Under the pieces are notes generated by a model. The model was given only the letters and a program-made list of their open reading frames with translations. It did not search any database and had not been told where the DNA came from. Positions 8,819-18,049 of a stretch of DNA of 64,000 nt are shown here, in pieces. Every line of letters begins with the position of its first letter. Position 1 is the first letter of the stretch. The stretch covers positions 30,539 through 94,538 of the forward strand of contig NZ_BCWR01000023.1 in assembly GCF_001592305.1 (NCBI RefSeq). The letters are read 5' to 3'. A program made the position numbers and the translations under genes. This DNA is from Hydrogenophaga taeniospiralis CCUG 15921. GTDB taxonomy: Bacteria; Pseudomonadota; Gammaproteobacteria; Burkholderiales; Burkholderiaceae_C.

Positions 8819-9395
8819 GGGGCTCCCTCAGATCACGGGCTTTGATTCTTCGGCAGGGGTTGCCGGCGCAGATGGACCAGGCCGGCATGTCCTTGAGCAC
8901 CACGGAGCGCGCGCCGATGACGGCGCCCTCGCGGATCACCACGTTCGGGTGGACGAAGCTCTCGGCCGCGATCCACACGTGGTCCTGGATCACGATGGGG
9001 TGGGTGGTCAGGGGGCGGGACAGGGAACGGATGTCGTGCGAGCCGGCACACAGGAAGGAGCGCTGGCTGACGGCGACTTTCGACCCGATGGTGATGCGGC
9101 CCATGCTGTAGCAGTCCACGCCATCGCCGAGCGCTGAGAACTCGCCCATGACCAGGTTCCAGGGTGCCCAGACGCGGCAGGACGGCGCGATCCGGCAACC
9201 GGTGCCCACCTCGGCCCCGAACCAGCGCAGCAACTGGCGCCGCCACCCATGCAGCGCCCAGCGGGGGGTGGGCCGGAAGGCCAGCAGCCAGACCACTTCC
9301 CACGCGAACCGGCGCAGCTTGGCCGCGGTGGTGAAATCGTTGCGGTAGCGCAGCGAACGGAAATCGCTCACGGCTTCGTTCATGACATCGCTCAC
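8811..9395 (-). CDS. WcaF-like acetyltransferase (hexapeptide repeat)
   Basis: About 194 residues. Left-handed beta-helix repeats run through VGTGCRIAPSCRVWAPWNLVMGEFSALGD, and the C-terminus has IQDHVWIAAESFVHPNVVIREGAVIGARSVV, as in colanic acid O-acetyltransferase WcaF. It would transfer acetyl from acetyl-CoA to a sugar hydroxyl. The GTG at 9395 is chosen because it overlaps the upstream stop as GTGA and has a G-rich ribosome-binding site about 10 bp before it. An ATG at 9383 has none and would drop four residues. Confidence 0.85.
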   Translation of the reverse strand: MSDVMNEAVSDFRSLRYRNDFTTAAKLRRFAWEVVWLLAFRPTPRWALHGWRRQLLRWFGAEVGTGCRIAPSCRVWAPWNLVMGEFSALGDGVDCYSMGRITIGSKVAVSQRSFLCAGSHDIRSLSRPLTTHPIVIQDHVWIAAESFVHPNVVIREGAVIGARSVVLKDMPAWSICAGNPCRRIKARDLREPHV

Positions 9396-10567
9396 TGGAC
9401 GACCCCCCGTTCTGCGTACTGCGGGGCCGCCGCCCGCAGTTGTGTGCTCAGAAACGCGTCGCCGGCCTGCCGCAGCTCGGCCAGCCGCTGGTCCACGTCG
9501 GCCCAATCGATTTCATGGGCCATCAGGGTCTGCACGTTCTGCGCCGAGAAACCCGGTGTGAAACGGCTCTCCAGGCGGACCGCCCGCAGCAGGTTGATGG
9601 CGCGCGCATTGGCGGTCGCTCGTTCGCCCGTCAGCCCGGCCACGATGAAGGGCTTGCGGAACAGCAGGGCGAACACGGTACCGTGGAAAGAGTTGGTCAC
9701 GACGAAGCGCGCGTTCTTCACCAGGGCGACCCACTCGGCGGGATCGGGGTAGACGGTATTGCCGATCTCGACCCACCGCCGGTGCGGGTTGTGCGGCGAT
9801 CGGATGGGGCAGTTCAGCCGCTTCGAGACCAGATCGGCCGTCTGCCGGATGTTGTCGGGCGAGCGCAACCCGTAGCAGAAGATGTACGGGTCGGCATCGG
9901 CGGACGGCGCCTGCTCGGTCAGTTCCGCGTAGTCGTCGTGCAGCAGGGTCGGGTCGGGCACGTTGGCCGGCTTTTGTCCGGTGGCCCGTTCCACCAGGGT
10001 GACGCCCGAGGCCTCACGCACCGAAATGGCATCGAAGTGGCGCAGCAGGCGGGGCAGCTGCGCGGCCTCGGACGCGGAAACCCGGTCTCTGCCGAAGCTC
10101 GCGGCGTAGGAGATCTTCCGGGCCGGGAACGACTGGGCGAAGTCCAGAAAGTAGTTCGGATCAAAACCGAAATGCTGGGACGGGCTCCAGATCTGGTCGC
10201 TGCCCGCCACGATCAGGTCGAACGCCTGCGCCGCGGCGAGCGATGCGTCGTTGTCGGTGGGTGTGGCGTCGCCGGGGATGCCCAGGAAGTGCTCCCTGAA
10301 GCGGTCGAACTTCTCTTTCTGGCCCTGGTGGCCAAAGTGCTGGTGGACGAACGAAGACGCCGCCAGATAGACGACCTTCAGATTGGCCTTGAGCTTGGCG
10401 GGCGAGGTGGGCAGGCTGAGCCGGCCACCGTGTTCGATGTGCGCTGGCCGGTAGTCGATGAAGTGGGCGTGGTGGCCCTGCTCCATCAACCAGCGGCGCA
10501 AGGCATAGGCTTGCAGCGCGGCACCGTAGTTGTCGCTGAAGTGGAAAGTGAGAATGCCGACGTTCAT
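9392..10567 (-). CDS. Polysaccharide pyruvyl transferase family protein
   Basis: 391 residues. The family adds ketal pyruvate from phosphoenolpyruvate to sugars of exopolysaccharides and gives the polymer negative charge. Diagnostic stretches are the N-terminus MNVGILTFHFSDNYGAALQAYAL, the central LIVAGSDQIWSP, and the C-terminal FVVTNSFHGTVFALLFRKPF, where the His of SFHG is highly conserved. The ATG at 10567 begins the conserved N-terminus; an in-frame ATG ten codons upstream is less likely. The stop overlaps the acetyltransferase start. Confidence 0.9.
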   Translation of the reverse strand: MNVGILTFHFSDNYGAALQAYALRRWLMEQGHHAHFIDYRPAHIEHGGRLSLPTSPAKLKANLKVVYLAASSFVHQHFGHQGQKEKFDRFREHFLGIPGDATPTDNDASLAAAQAFDLIVAGSDQIWSPSQHFGFDPNYFLDFAQSFPARKISYAASFGRDRVSASEAAQLPRLLRHFDAISVREASGVTLVERATGQKPANVPDPTLLHDDYAELTEQAPSADADPYIFCYGLRSPDNIRQTADLVSKRLNCPIRSPHNPHRRWVEIGNTVYPDPAEWVALVKNARFVVTNSFHGTVFALLFRKPFIVAGLTGERATANARAINLLRAVRLESRFTPGFSAQNVQTLMAHEIDWADVDQRLAELRQAGDAFLSTQLRAAAPQYAERGVVQ

Positions 10568-10589
10568 CTCTTGAGGTTCCTTGAGATGC

Positions 10590-11765
10590 TCAAGCACCGG
10601 TGGTCCGTGCCAGGTGTCTGCGGCCGAGAGGTTTGATCATGGATGCCATTTGTTGGTTGTTGGGGATTCGTCCGCCCATGAGGAGTGACAAGCCGCTGGG
10701 GGTCACCCAGCGGATGGACCACACCGCCATGACGCAAACCACCAGCGCCAGGAGGGGCGAGATGGCAAAGTAGCTGAGAAAAATCGGGGTGACGTCGGCG
10801 TAGCCCAAACGGTCGATGGCCATCCACCAGAGTCCGATCGCCATGCCGTGAGCGCAAAAAATGAAAAACGCCATCGGCTCGAATTGCAGAAGCACATTGC
10901 CTGTCCTGCCATGCAGAAGCCGCGAAGCGACGGACCAGAAGACCACGCAGCCCGCCGCCCGAAGGGCAATGTCGACGGCGGCGTACGCCACGCTTTGGGG
11001 GTCGGACACGCCCCAGGCGGGTGGCAGGTAAAAGGGTGCGGCCGAGAGCAACACCATGGCCAGGCCCGCGGCCCACACGGGTTCGCGGGGCATGGCCTGG
11101 GTGGGGATCGGGATCTTGCGAACCAGCAACACACAGCCCGCGAAGTAGAAGAGGGGAATGGCGCTGTTGATGAACAGCACACCGTCCATGTTCAGCAAGG
11201 CGTTGAGCAACAAGGCGGCCGCTGTGGTGCCGGGCAGCTTGCGCGCCAGATAGATGAACGCGGGCGAGATCAGAAAGCAGACAAAGGCGTCCCGCAGGAA
11301 ATAGAGCGGTGTCATGGCCGGTTGCGCGGTGATGGCCAGCACCGCGTTCGGCCATTCGTGGAGTGCGGGCACGGTCGTGAAGCCCGACTCAACGTACTCC
11401 TTGGCGATGGTGATCAGGTTCCACAGTACCAGCGGCACGATCAGGGAGAACCATTTGTGGCTGAGCTCTTCCATGTAGGGCCGGGCGCTGAGCGTGCGGG
11501 CCAGCAGGTAGCCCGAGATCAGGCTCAGCAGGGGCACGCTGGTGTGGCCCAGCAGCTGCCGCGTGTAGTGGATCAAGCCCATGGGGGACAACAGGGACTC
11601 GGGCACCCCGGGCTGGTACGGCTGGGCGTGGGCATACACCAGCAGCAGGATGCACAGGATGCGCGCCAGGCGAATGGTGTCCGAGACCGTGGGGTTCACT
11701 GGAGTACCTTCGCCCTGCGGGCTGCGGTGCGAGCTTGCTTGGGAGCGGCCCAGCGCGGCGCTCAT
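10590..11765 (-). CDS. Acyltransferase family 3 membrane protein (OafA/WcaH-type)
   Basis: 391 residues with about ten hydrophobic segments. The N-terminus reads IRLARILCILLLVYAHAQ, where the conserved His follows the first helix as in acyltransferase-3 proteins. Later parts include LISGYLLARTL and FFIFCAHGMAIGL. Such enzymes move acetyl or succinyl groups onto sugars at the inner membrane. With the WcaF-like enzyme this gives the polymer two possible acylation steps. The ATG at 11765 overlaps the GT4 stop by 4 bp (ATGA), which supports this start over an internal GTG. Confidence 0.87.
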   Translation of the reverse strand: MSAALGRSQASSHRSPQGEGTPVNPTVSDTIRLARILCILLLVYAHAQPYQPGVPESLLSPMGLIHYTRQLLGHTSVPLLSLISGYLLARTLSARPYMEELSHKWFSLIVPLVLWNLITIAKEYVESGFTTVPALHEWPNAVLAITAQPAMTPLYFLRDAFVCFLISPAFIYLARKLPGTTAAALLLNALLNMDGVLFINSAIPLFYFAGCVLLVRKIPIPTQAMPREPVWAAGLAMVLLSAAPFYLPPAWGVSDPQSVAYAAVDIALRAAGCVVFWSVASRLLHGRTGNVLLQFEPMAFFIFCAHGMAIGLWWMAIDRLGYADVTPIFLSYFAISPLLALVVCVMAVWSIRWVTPSGLSLLMGGRIPNNQQMASMIKPLGRRHLARTTGA

Positions 11766-12901
11766 GGCTGTTGCTCCCCTTGAGGGCGCACGCCGTCCAT
11801 GGGCCCGGTGGCCCGCCTGGTCGCCGGGCCCGGTGCCATCAGTCGCAGGGCGCTCTGCTGAAAGCGCGCGGCCACCGCGGGCCCGCCCAGGCGGGTGGAC
11901 TCGGCGCTCGCCAGCGCCGCGCGGTCCCAGTGGAAGTCGTGGCAGAAAGCTTGCAGGCGCTCCAGCAGCGCATGGGCGTTGCCGGCCTCGAACACGTAGC
12001 CATTGCGTCCGTTCTCGATCACGTCGCTGGCCCCGCAGCGGTCGCTGCAGATTACCGGGGTGCCCACCATCAAGGCTTCATTGACCACCGCGCCCCAGCC
12101 GTCAAACCGGCTGGGCAGCACCAGCACGTCGGCGGCGGCCATGGCCGCGACGATGCCGGCGTTGGGCATGCCCGGCGAGAAGCTCACCCGCTCGGCGATG
12201 CCGAGCTGGTGGGCGAGCTGCTGGAGGGGCCGCTCCTGGTCGCCTTTGCCGATGATGCGCAGCCGGGCCGTAGGCTGGTCGAGCTGGCTGAAGGCCTGCA
12301 GCAGCAGGTCGACCCGCTTGCGCACGATCAGCTGGCCCACGTAGAGGATTTCCTTGTGGTCGCGTTGCACCGGCCGGTGCTGCACCGGCGTGCCGCCCAC
12401 CACGTGCACGAAGGGCACGATGCGCTCCCGGGGGTAGCCGCAGGCCGAGAAGAACCGGGCGCCGCCGTAGCGGCCCGAATGGCCGATGCAGAACACCCCG
12501 CTCAGGTGGCGCCGGTAGCGCAGCGCGTCCCAGGTGTAGACCAGCCAGCGGGGCAGCAGCTGGGCGCCGGGTTCGTAGCGGTTTTCCGTCATCAGGAAGC
12601 GGTGCACCGGCGCGCCCAGGCTGGCCTGGAAAGCGGTCAGCGGCAACGCGAAACCTCGCAGGCCGAAAAACACCTGCACCGACCCGGGGAGGCGGACCAG
12701 TTCGGCGGTGCGCTCCGGCGTGGGCCCGATGTGGACCAGCACCTGGCCGGTGTCGGGCACCGGGTAGCCGCGGTCGCGGTAGTAGGCGGGCAGGTCTTCC
12801 GTCACACACCAGTGCACGGTGTTGCCGGGCAGCTCCGCCAGGGCCCGGATGTACGCGGCCTGGTGAAACATCAGATAGGAATGCCAGAAAACGTAGGTCA
12901 T
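11762..12901 (-). CDS. GT4-family glycosyltransferase
   Basis: 379 residues, GT-B fold. The N-terminal half has MTYVFWHSYLMFHQAAYIRALAE and the sugar-acceptor loop FLMTENRYEP. The C-terminal half has KEILYVGQLIVRKRVDLLLQAF and the donor site FDGWGAVVNEALMVGTPVICSD, in which the ExxxxxxxE pattern of retaining GT4 enzymes is seen. Donor and linkage are unknown. The start at 12901 overlaps the polymerase stop by 4 bp and its own stop overlaps the next start by 4 bp. Confidence 0.88.
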   Translation of the reverse strand: MTYVFWHSYLMFHQAAYIRALAELPGNTVHWCVTEDLPAYYRDRGYPVPDTGQVLVHIGPTPERTAELVRLPGSVQVFFGLRGFALPLTAFQASLGAPVHRFLMTENRYEPGAQLLPRWLVYTWDALRYRRHLSGVFCIGHSGRYGGARFFSACGYPRERIVPFVHVVGGTPVQHRPVQRDHKEILYVGQLIVRKRVDLLLQAFSQLDQPTARLRIIGKGDQERPLQQLAHQLGIAERVSFSPGMPNAGIVAAMAAADVLVLPSRFDGWGAVVNEALMVGTPVICSDRCGASDVIENGRNGYVFEAGNAHALLERLQAFCHDFHWDRAALASAESTRLGGPAVAARFQQSALRLMAPGPATRRATGPMDGVRPQGEQQP

Positions 12902-14190
12902 GGTGGCGAGGCGGCGTGGGTGCCGACGGCTTGGTGCAGCGGGGGCCGAGGCCGCCGGGGCGGCGTGGCGGCCGAGGCGGAGGCGGAGGCAAGCCGGGCA
13001 GGATTCAGGTTGAGACGCACCAGCAGCAGCAGGATCCACAGCGAGTAGGGGTTGCCCACGGCGACGAGGTAGCGGTTGAAGATCGACTGCATCAGCACGA
13101 ACACCAGCATCAGGCCGCTCACGAAGAGGGCCGGGTTCATCACCCCCGTGGCAAAGCTGCGGCCGAAGGTGCGCCATGCGGTGACAACAAATGCCAGGGT
13201 GATCAGCAAGCCGAACACCACGCCATGCTCGAGCGCGAGGTTGATGTAGGAGCTCTCCACCGGAAAGCCGATCACCTCGGGGCCGGCGGCGCGCACACCC
13301 CGGCCGGTGAAGAACAGCATGGCGTCGGAGAACACCAGCTTCACGCCTTCCTGCCAGATGACTTCCCGGCCCGTGGCGCCCGAATCCACGCCGCGCGTGG
13401 GCGAGTCCAGGTCCAGGATGATGGTCAGGTAGTCGGCGATGGCCGTCGCCTTGACAACGCCGATGGCCAGCAGCGCGATGGCCGAGAGGATCAAAGCGGT
13501 CCGGGCCCGGCGGGAGCCACGCCGCGCGATGAGCAGCACAGCGATCAGCCCCGTCAGGCCCAGCGCGAGCAGGCTGGCCCGGGCGGATGCGGCGAGGACC
13601 ATGCTCAGGCACAGCGCGGACAGCAGCAGCGCGAACAGTTTCTGGTGGACCCGCGGGGTGGTCAGGAAGTGCTGGAAGAACAGCAGGCTGCCGCCGCCAT
13701 ACACGAGGCCGCTGAGGTTGGGGTGCATGCCCAGCGGCGCGAAGCGCACCAGCCCGACGGCGCGTTCGACGGTGCCCGCCACCGACGTCAGGTATTCGCT
13801 GGGCTGGACCACCAGCACGGAGGCGATCAGCGCGATGTAGGCACAGCGGAACACCCCGTCGATGCTGGCCACCCAGGGCTGTCGTGCCAGCACGGCGGCC
13901 GAGGCCAGCACCAGCAGGAACATGGCGCCGAACTCGGTGGACAGCGCGTTCCCGCGCACGAAGGCCACCAGCATCGCGAACACGAACGCGCTGCCCAGGA
14001 TGACTTCGGCGGCGCACAGGTCGATGCGGCGTGTGCCGCCCGCCATCAGGGCGAGGGCGCCGGCGGCGATGAACAGGCCGACCGCGCCCAGCTGCACGGC
14101 CTGGAAGATCGAACCCCCCACGTACCAGCCACCCATGTAGATGGCCAGGCCGAGCATGCCTTGGGAGAAGAGCCGGATCAACGGATTCAT
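12898..14190 (-). CDS. Wzy/O-antigen ligase-like polymerase
   Basis: 430 residues with about ten to twelve membrane helices and a larger periplasmic loop near EVIWQEGVKLVFSDAMLFFTGRGV, the usual layout of the Wzy_C/O-antigen ligase family. In this context it most likely polymerises repeat units on the outer face of the inner membrane. The low-identity family is recognised mainly by topology, the loop and its place beside Wzx, so the label is a strong inference. The ATG at 14190 (MNPLIRLFSQGML) overlaps the preceding stop by 4 bp. Confidence 0.82.
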   Translation of the reverse strand: MNPLIRLFSQGMLGLAIYMGGWYVGGSIFQAVQLGAVGLFIAAGALALMAGGTRRIDLCAAEVILGSAFVFAMLVAFVRGNALSTEFGAMFLLVLASAAVLARQPWVASIDGVFRCAYIALIASVLVVQPSEYLTSVAGTVERAVGLVRFAPLGMHPNLSGLVYGGGSLLFFQHFLTTPRVHQKLFALLLSALCLSMVLAASARASLLALGLTGLIAVLLIARRGSRRARTALILSAIALLAIGVVKATAIADYLTIILDLDSPTRGVDSGATGREVIWQEGVKLVFSDAMLFFTGRGVRAAGPEVIGFPVESSYINLALEHGVVFGLLITLAFVVTAWRTFGRSFATGVMNPALFVSGLMLVFVLMQSIFNRYLVAVGNPYSLWILLLLVRLNLNPARLASASASAATPPRRPRPPLHQAVGTHAASPP

Positions 14191-15122
14191 GGCGCAGGCG
14201 CTGGCGCGAACGCCGCGTGAAGGGTCGACATGGCGCTTTGCCATGCGGCCGATGCTGTGATGTGCCGGACCTGTTCGAGGGTGGTGATCAGGCGTTGCGG
14301 CTGGTTGGTCGAGAGCAGCACCCGGCCCTCGAACCGGGCCAGGGCATAGGCCAGGGCCAGCGATCCCGTCGCGCTGGCCGGGTCGGTGCCCGCGGGCAGC
14401 AGGCTCGCCAGCTGGGCCTCGAGGTGGGGGTCGCGCTCCATCGCCGGCCCGATGGCCGGTGCGATGAAGCGCAAGGCGCCGTGCAGCACGTCGCCAGGCG
14501 CGACCGGCGGGCCTTCGCTGCCCGGCGCCGGGCAGCGGTACTGCGACACGGCGCCGAAGCGGATCAGCTGGCTCAGCGTTTCGCCGGTGGAGCTGCCATA
14601 GCTGCCCAGCTGGCCACTGGCGACATAACGATCGAACAGGGCCACCAAGGGGGCCAGCGGGTCGTGCGGCCGCGCTTCGTGCAGCAGCAGGCAGTCCACC
14701 CGATCGCGTTTGAGTTGCCGCAGGCTGGCCTCGAAGGACTGGGCAATGAACTCGATGCCGAAGTTGGCGGCGGGCGCGCGCTGCGCCATGCCCTTGAGCA
14801 CAGCGTGGCGCAGTCCGGGGACCCAGCCCGCCAGCGGTTTGACGAGGGCCCTGGCCGTCTGCCGCAGGCGGGGGGACGCAGGGCGGGCCAGTCCGGCCTT
14901 GGTGGCGACGATCACCGCTTCCTGTCGGCCCCTGAGCGCCTCGCCCAGCACGGCCTCGGACGCGCCCAGTCCATAGGGTGGTGCCGTGTCGAAGTAGCGG
15001 ATGCCCTGGTCCAGCGCGGCGTGGATGAGCCGCAGCGACGTGGCCTTGTCGCCGCCCCCTTTGAGGCGGCCGCAGCCGAAGCCCAGGCGGTGGGTCAGCA
15101 GATCGGTGGTGGGGCGGTTCAT
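14187..15122 (-). CDS. Aldo/keto reductase
   Basis: 311 residues. The AKR tetrad is visible: Asp and Tyr in YFDTAPPYGLGASE, Lys in VIVATKAGL, and His in VDCLLLHEARP. The N-terminus RLGFGCGRLKGGG is typical. It reduces an aldehyde or ketone with NAD(P)H. It is coupled by 4-bp overlaps to the GMC oxidoreductase upstream and the polymerase downstream. The oxidase-plus-reductase pairing suggests a two-step epimerisation or rare-sugar modification, which is inference. Confidence 0.88.
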   Translation of the reverse strand: MNRPTTDLLTHRLGFGCGRLKGGGDKATSLRLIHAALDQGIRYFDTAPPYGLGASEAVLGEALRGRQEAVIVATKAGLARPASPRLRQTARALVKPLAGWVPGLRHAVLKGMAQRAPAANFGIEFIAQSFEASLRQLKRDRVDCLLLHEARPHDPLAPLVALFDRYVASGQLGSYGSSTGETLSQLIRFGAVSQYRCPAPGSEGPPVAPGDVLHGALRFIAPAIGPAMERDPHLEAQLASLLPAGTDPASATGSLALAYALARFEGRVLLSTNQPQRLITTLEQVRHITASAAWQSAMSTLHAAFAPAPAP

Positions 15123-16711
15123 GGGGTGGCCTCCCGGCCGAGCTGGTCGGCCAGCCGGGCCGTCAGCGCCATGGCGGTGAACGTGGGGTTGGCGTAGCTG
15201 GAGGTGCGGAACACGGCCGCACCGGCCACGTACAGGTTGCTGGTGCCGAACACGCGCAGCCCGCTGTCGACCACGCCGTCGCCCGGGTGGTGGCCCATGC
15301 GCGCGCCGCCGCACTGGTGGTAGGTGTCGGTGGCCTGCTCCAGCACGCGGGCGTCTTCGGCGTCGAGCAGGGCGTCGATCTCCACCCGGGCCAGCCCGGC
15401 CGCCTGCAGGCTTTCACCAGCCTGGCGCACGAAGGCGGCCATGGCCCGCACTTCGGGCGCACCGCCAATGCGCCAGTCCAGCGCGGCCAGTGGCATGCCG
15501 AAGCGGTCCCGGCGCTGGGGGTCGAGCGTGATGCGGCTGTCGTCGCGCGGCACCTGTTCGGCGTGCATGACGAGCCAGACGCCCCGGTCGGCCGGGTTGT
15601 AGATGCGGTGGTGCCGCAGGTACTGCACGATCATCGGCACCCAGGCGCTGCCCATGCCGCGGATGTGGCGCAGCATGTCACCCAGGCCCTGGTGCGGCAG
15701 CCCGCCGCGCAGCAGCGACTTGACCAGCACCTTCAGGTGCTGCAGGTGTTCGGCGATGCTGGACTCGAACGCGAAGTAGCCGGTGACGTTGAGCGCGAGT
15801 TCGGCACCACCGGCGCCCGCGCCCATGTTCAGCCGCAGCTTGGGCTGGTATTTGTGGCCGCCGAGCACGATGTTCTGGAAGGTGCGCAGGAAGCGGGGTC
15901 TGTCCAGCAGGTGCACTCGGCCGCCACGCATTTCGAGATGGTCCTGAAAGCCCGCGCCCACCCACGGGTTGCCGGCCCAGGGGACCTGGGGCTGTTCGGC
16001 CGCGCAGGCGAGCAGCAGGCGGGCGATTTCGATGGTGCCGTTGGCCAGCACGAAACGCTGGCCGTGCAGGGCGGTGGAGCTGCCGTCGGGCCGCGCCACG
16101 CGGACCGAGGTGATGCGCTCGCCATCGGGCGCCAGGTTCAGCCCCGTGGCGTGGGTGTGCAGCAAGACGGTGAGGCCGGGCGCGTTCTGCAGGCGTTCGT
16201 GGAAGTACCGGGCCATGGCGGGCTCCTTGAGCCAGCGCGTGAGGAACAGGGTGAAGCCGGGAATGTCGGGGTAGTGGTCGCCGAAGAGTTTGTGCGCCTG
16301 GGGCGTGCTTTCGTCGAGCGCATCGGCCAGGCGCAGTTCCTGGGCCACGGCCTCGTACCAGGGCAGCAGCTCCTCATAGGTGATGGGCCAGGGCGCGTCG
16401 GACACGCCCGCGCGGGCCTCGAAGTCGGACGGCACGAAGAGCGTGAGCTGGCCACCCCAGAGGTTGGAGGTGCCACCCAGGGCACGCCCCCGGGCCACGG
16501 AAATGCCGGTGTGGGCCCGGCCGGTGACGGTGGCCTCGTTGAGCTCCTGTGCCGGGGCCTCGAAGCTGCCACCACCCGTTTCGAGCACCAGCACGCGCTG
16601 GCCCTGGCGCTCCAGCAGCACGGCCAGCAACAGGGCCACCGTGCCACCGCCGACGATGATCACGTCGTGTGGGGTGTCGGGTGGCGGGGCGTGGTTCAGG
16701 TCGATGATCAT
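15119..16711 (-). CDS. GMC-family FAD oxidoreductase
   Basis: 530 residues. The FAD-binding Rossmann motif DVIIVGGGTVALLLAVLLE is at about 16-34 with ETGGG after it. GTSNLWGGQLTLF is the usual GMC/sugar-oxidase stretch. The C-terminal GMC domain has TYHQCGGARMG and SNLYVAGAAVFRTSSYANPT. Family members oxidise alcohols of sugars. It occurs inside the EPS operon, with 4-bp overlaps on both sides, so its substrate is likely a precursor or lipid-linked sugar of this polymer. No signal peptide is seen, so it is cytoplasmic. Confidence 0.88.
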   Translation of the reverse strand: MIIDLNHAPPPDTPHDVIIVGGGTVALLLAVLLERQGQRVLVLETGGGSFEAPAQELNEATVTGRAHTGISVARGRALGGTSNLWGGQLTLFVPSDFEARAGVSDAPWPITYEELLPWYEAVAQELRLADALDESTPQAHKLFGDHYPDIPGFTLFLTRWLKEPAMARYFHERLQNAPGLTVLLHTHATGLNLAPDGERITSVRVARPDGSSTALHGQRFVLANGTIEIARLLLACAAEQPQVPWAGNPWVGAGFQDHLEMRGGRVHLLDRPRFLRTFQNIVLGGHKYQPKLRLNMGAGAGGAELALNVTGYFAFESSIAEHLQHLKVLVKSLLRGGLPHQGLGDMLRHIRGMGSAWVPMIVQYLRHHRIYNPADRGVWLVMHAEQVPRDDSRITLDPQRRDRFGMPLAALDWRIGGAPEVRAMAAFVRQAGESLQAAGLARVEIDALLDAEDARVLEQATDTYHQCGGARMGHHPGDGVVDSGLRVFGTSNLYVAGAAVFRTSSYANPTFTAMALTARLADQLGREATP

Positions 16712-18030
16712 GGGGTGGTCTTCGTGGTGTGCAGTCGGCGCACGGCGCGCGTGGCGGTGAGCCAGACCAGGGCCTCGCCCAGCAACATGGCTGCCACCAC
16801 GCCGGGCATGCCGGCGCTGTCCCAGACCAGCCAGGCCACCACGAGCGCGACCACGGCAGCCAGCAGGCTCTGCCCGGCCAGACCGGCGTGGCGGTTGATG
16901 GCCATGAGCACGACACGCGGGACCTGGGTGGCCGAACACACGGCCGCGTACAACAGGAACAGCGCCATGCTGGTGGCAGTGAAGGGAATCTGGCCGTGGG
17001 TCCAGAAGTCCAGCAGCCAGGGCGAGACCCCGTACACCAGCAGCGCACCGGCCGCCGCGATGGCCAGGCCCAGGCGGTTGGCCCGGCGGTAGAGCTTCCA
17101 GAAGGCGCCGTCGTCCCGCTGTCCCTTGAGCGCGGTGAGTTCCGGCCAGAGCGGATTGCTCAGCGCGTTGGTGACCTGCACCACGATCCGTGCCACGGTG
17201 CGGTAGGTGTTGAACACGGCGGTGGCCGCGGGCCCCAGGGTGGCCGCCACCAGCAAGGTGAAGCCCTGCAGGCTCAGCGCGTTGGTCAGCGAGAGCGAGA
17301 GGAACAGCGCGCCCGGCGCCGCGGCTTGCCGGACGTCGGCCAGGCTGGCCCGCCGCACGCCCCAGCGCAGAAAGTCGGTGCGCCGCTGGCTCAACCCGAT
17401 GCAGAGCAGCGTGTAGCCCAGGCGGGCCAGCAGCGCCGCGGCGGCGACCCCGATGAAGCTGCGGGTGAGCACCAGGCCGGTCAGGCCGCCGGCCCATTCG
17501 ACCAGGCGGCCGGTGGTGACCAGGTAGGTGCCCGCCGCGTAGCCGCCGGTGGCCTTGTAGACCACTTCGGCCAGGCTGCAGAACAGGCCGAGCACCACGC
17601 TGATGGACAGCAGCATGAGCACCGCTTTCCACTGCGGGATGTCCAGCACGCTGGACGGCAGCAGCCACAGGGTGGCACCGATGACCAGCAGGATCAGCAG
17701 CGAGATGGACGACAGAAAGGCCACCGCGCTCTGGAACACCTCGGCCGCTCGCGCCTTCTGGCCCTGCGTGATCAGGCCGATCATCTGGTTGCTCGACGCG
17801 GTGGAGATGCCGGCGTCGGCCAGCGACAGGTAGAAGGGCAGCGCGGTGAGGGCCAGCCAGGTGCCGTAGGTGGCCATGTCCCAGTGGTGCAGGAACAGCG
17901 GCAGCGACACCAGTTGGGTGCCGATGCTGACCGCCTGCGCATAGCCGTACGCACCCGCGCCCGAGGCGATGCGTCGGGCGATGGACGAAAGACCGAGGGT
18001 GGGCGTGCGCAAGGGGTGTGGGACAGACAT
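16708..18030 (-). CDS. Wzx-type oligosaccharide flippase
   Basis: 440 residues with roughly twelve membrane helices, matching the polysaccharide biosynthesis/MATE-like flippases. It moves the undecaprenyl-linked repeat unit across the inner membrane. Typical parts are GAYGYAQAVSIGTQLVSLPLFL at the N-terminus, WDMATYGTWLALTALPFYL and the mid-protein NALSLQGFTLLVAATLG. The ATG at 18030 (MSVPHPLRTP) is preferred over one at 18078, which would overlap the Gmd gene by 29 bp. The stop overlaps the GMC oxidoreductase start by 4 bp. Confidence 0.9.
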   Translation of the reverse strand: MSVPHPLRTPTLGLSSIARRIASGAGAYGYAQAVSIGTQLVSLPLFLHHWDMATYGTWLALTALPFYLSLADAGISTASSNQMIGLITQGQKARAAEVFQSAVAFLSSISLLILLVIGATLWLLPSSVLDIPQWKAVLMLLSISVVLGLFCSLAEVVYKATGGYAAGTYLVTTGRLVEWAGGLTGLVLTRSFIGVAAAALLARLGYTLLCIGLSQRRTDFLRWGVRRASLADVRQAAAPGALFLSLSLTNALSLQGFTLLVAATLGPAATAVFNTYRTVARIVVQVTNALSNPLWPELTALKGQRDDGAFWKLYRRANRLGLAIAAAGALLVYGVSPWLLDFWTHGQIPFTATSMALFLLYAAVCSATQVPRVVLMAINRHAGLAGQSLLAAVVALVVAWLVWDSAGMPGVVAAMLLGEALVWLTATRAVRRLHTTKTTP

Positions 18031-18049
18031 CGGGGTATGGGACGGTGTT

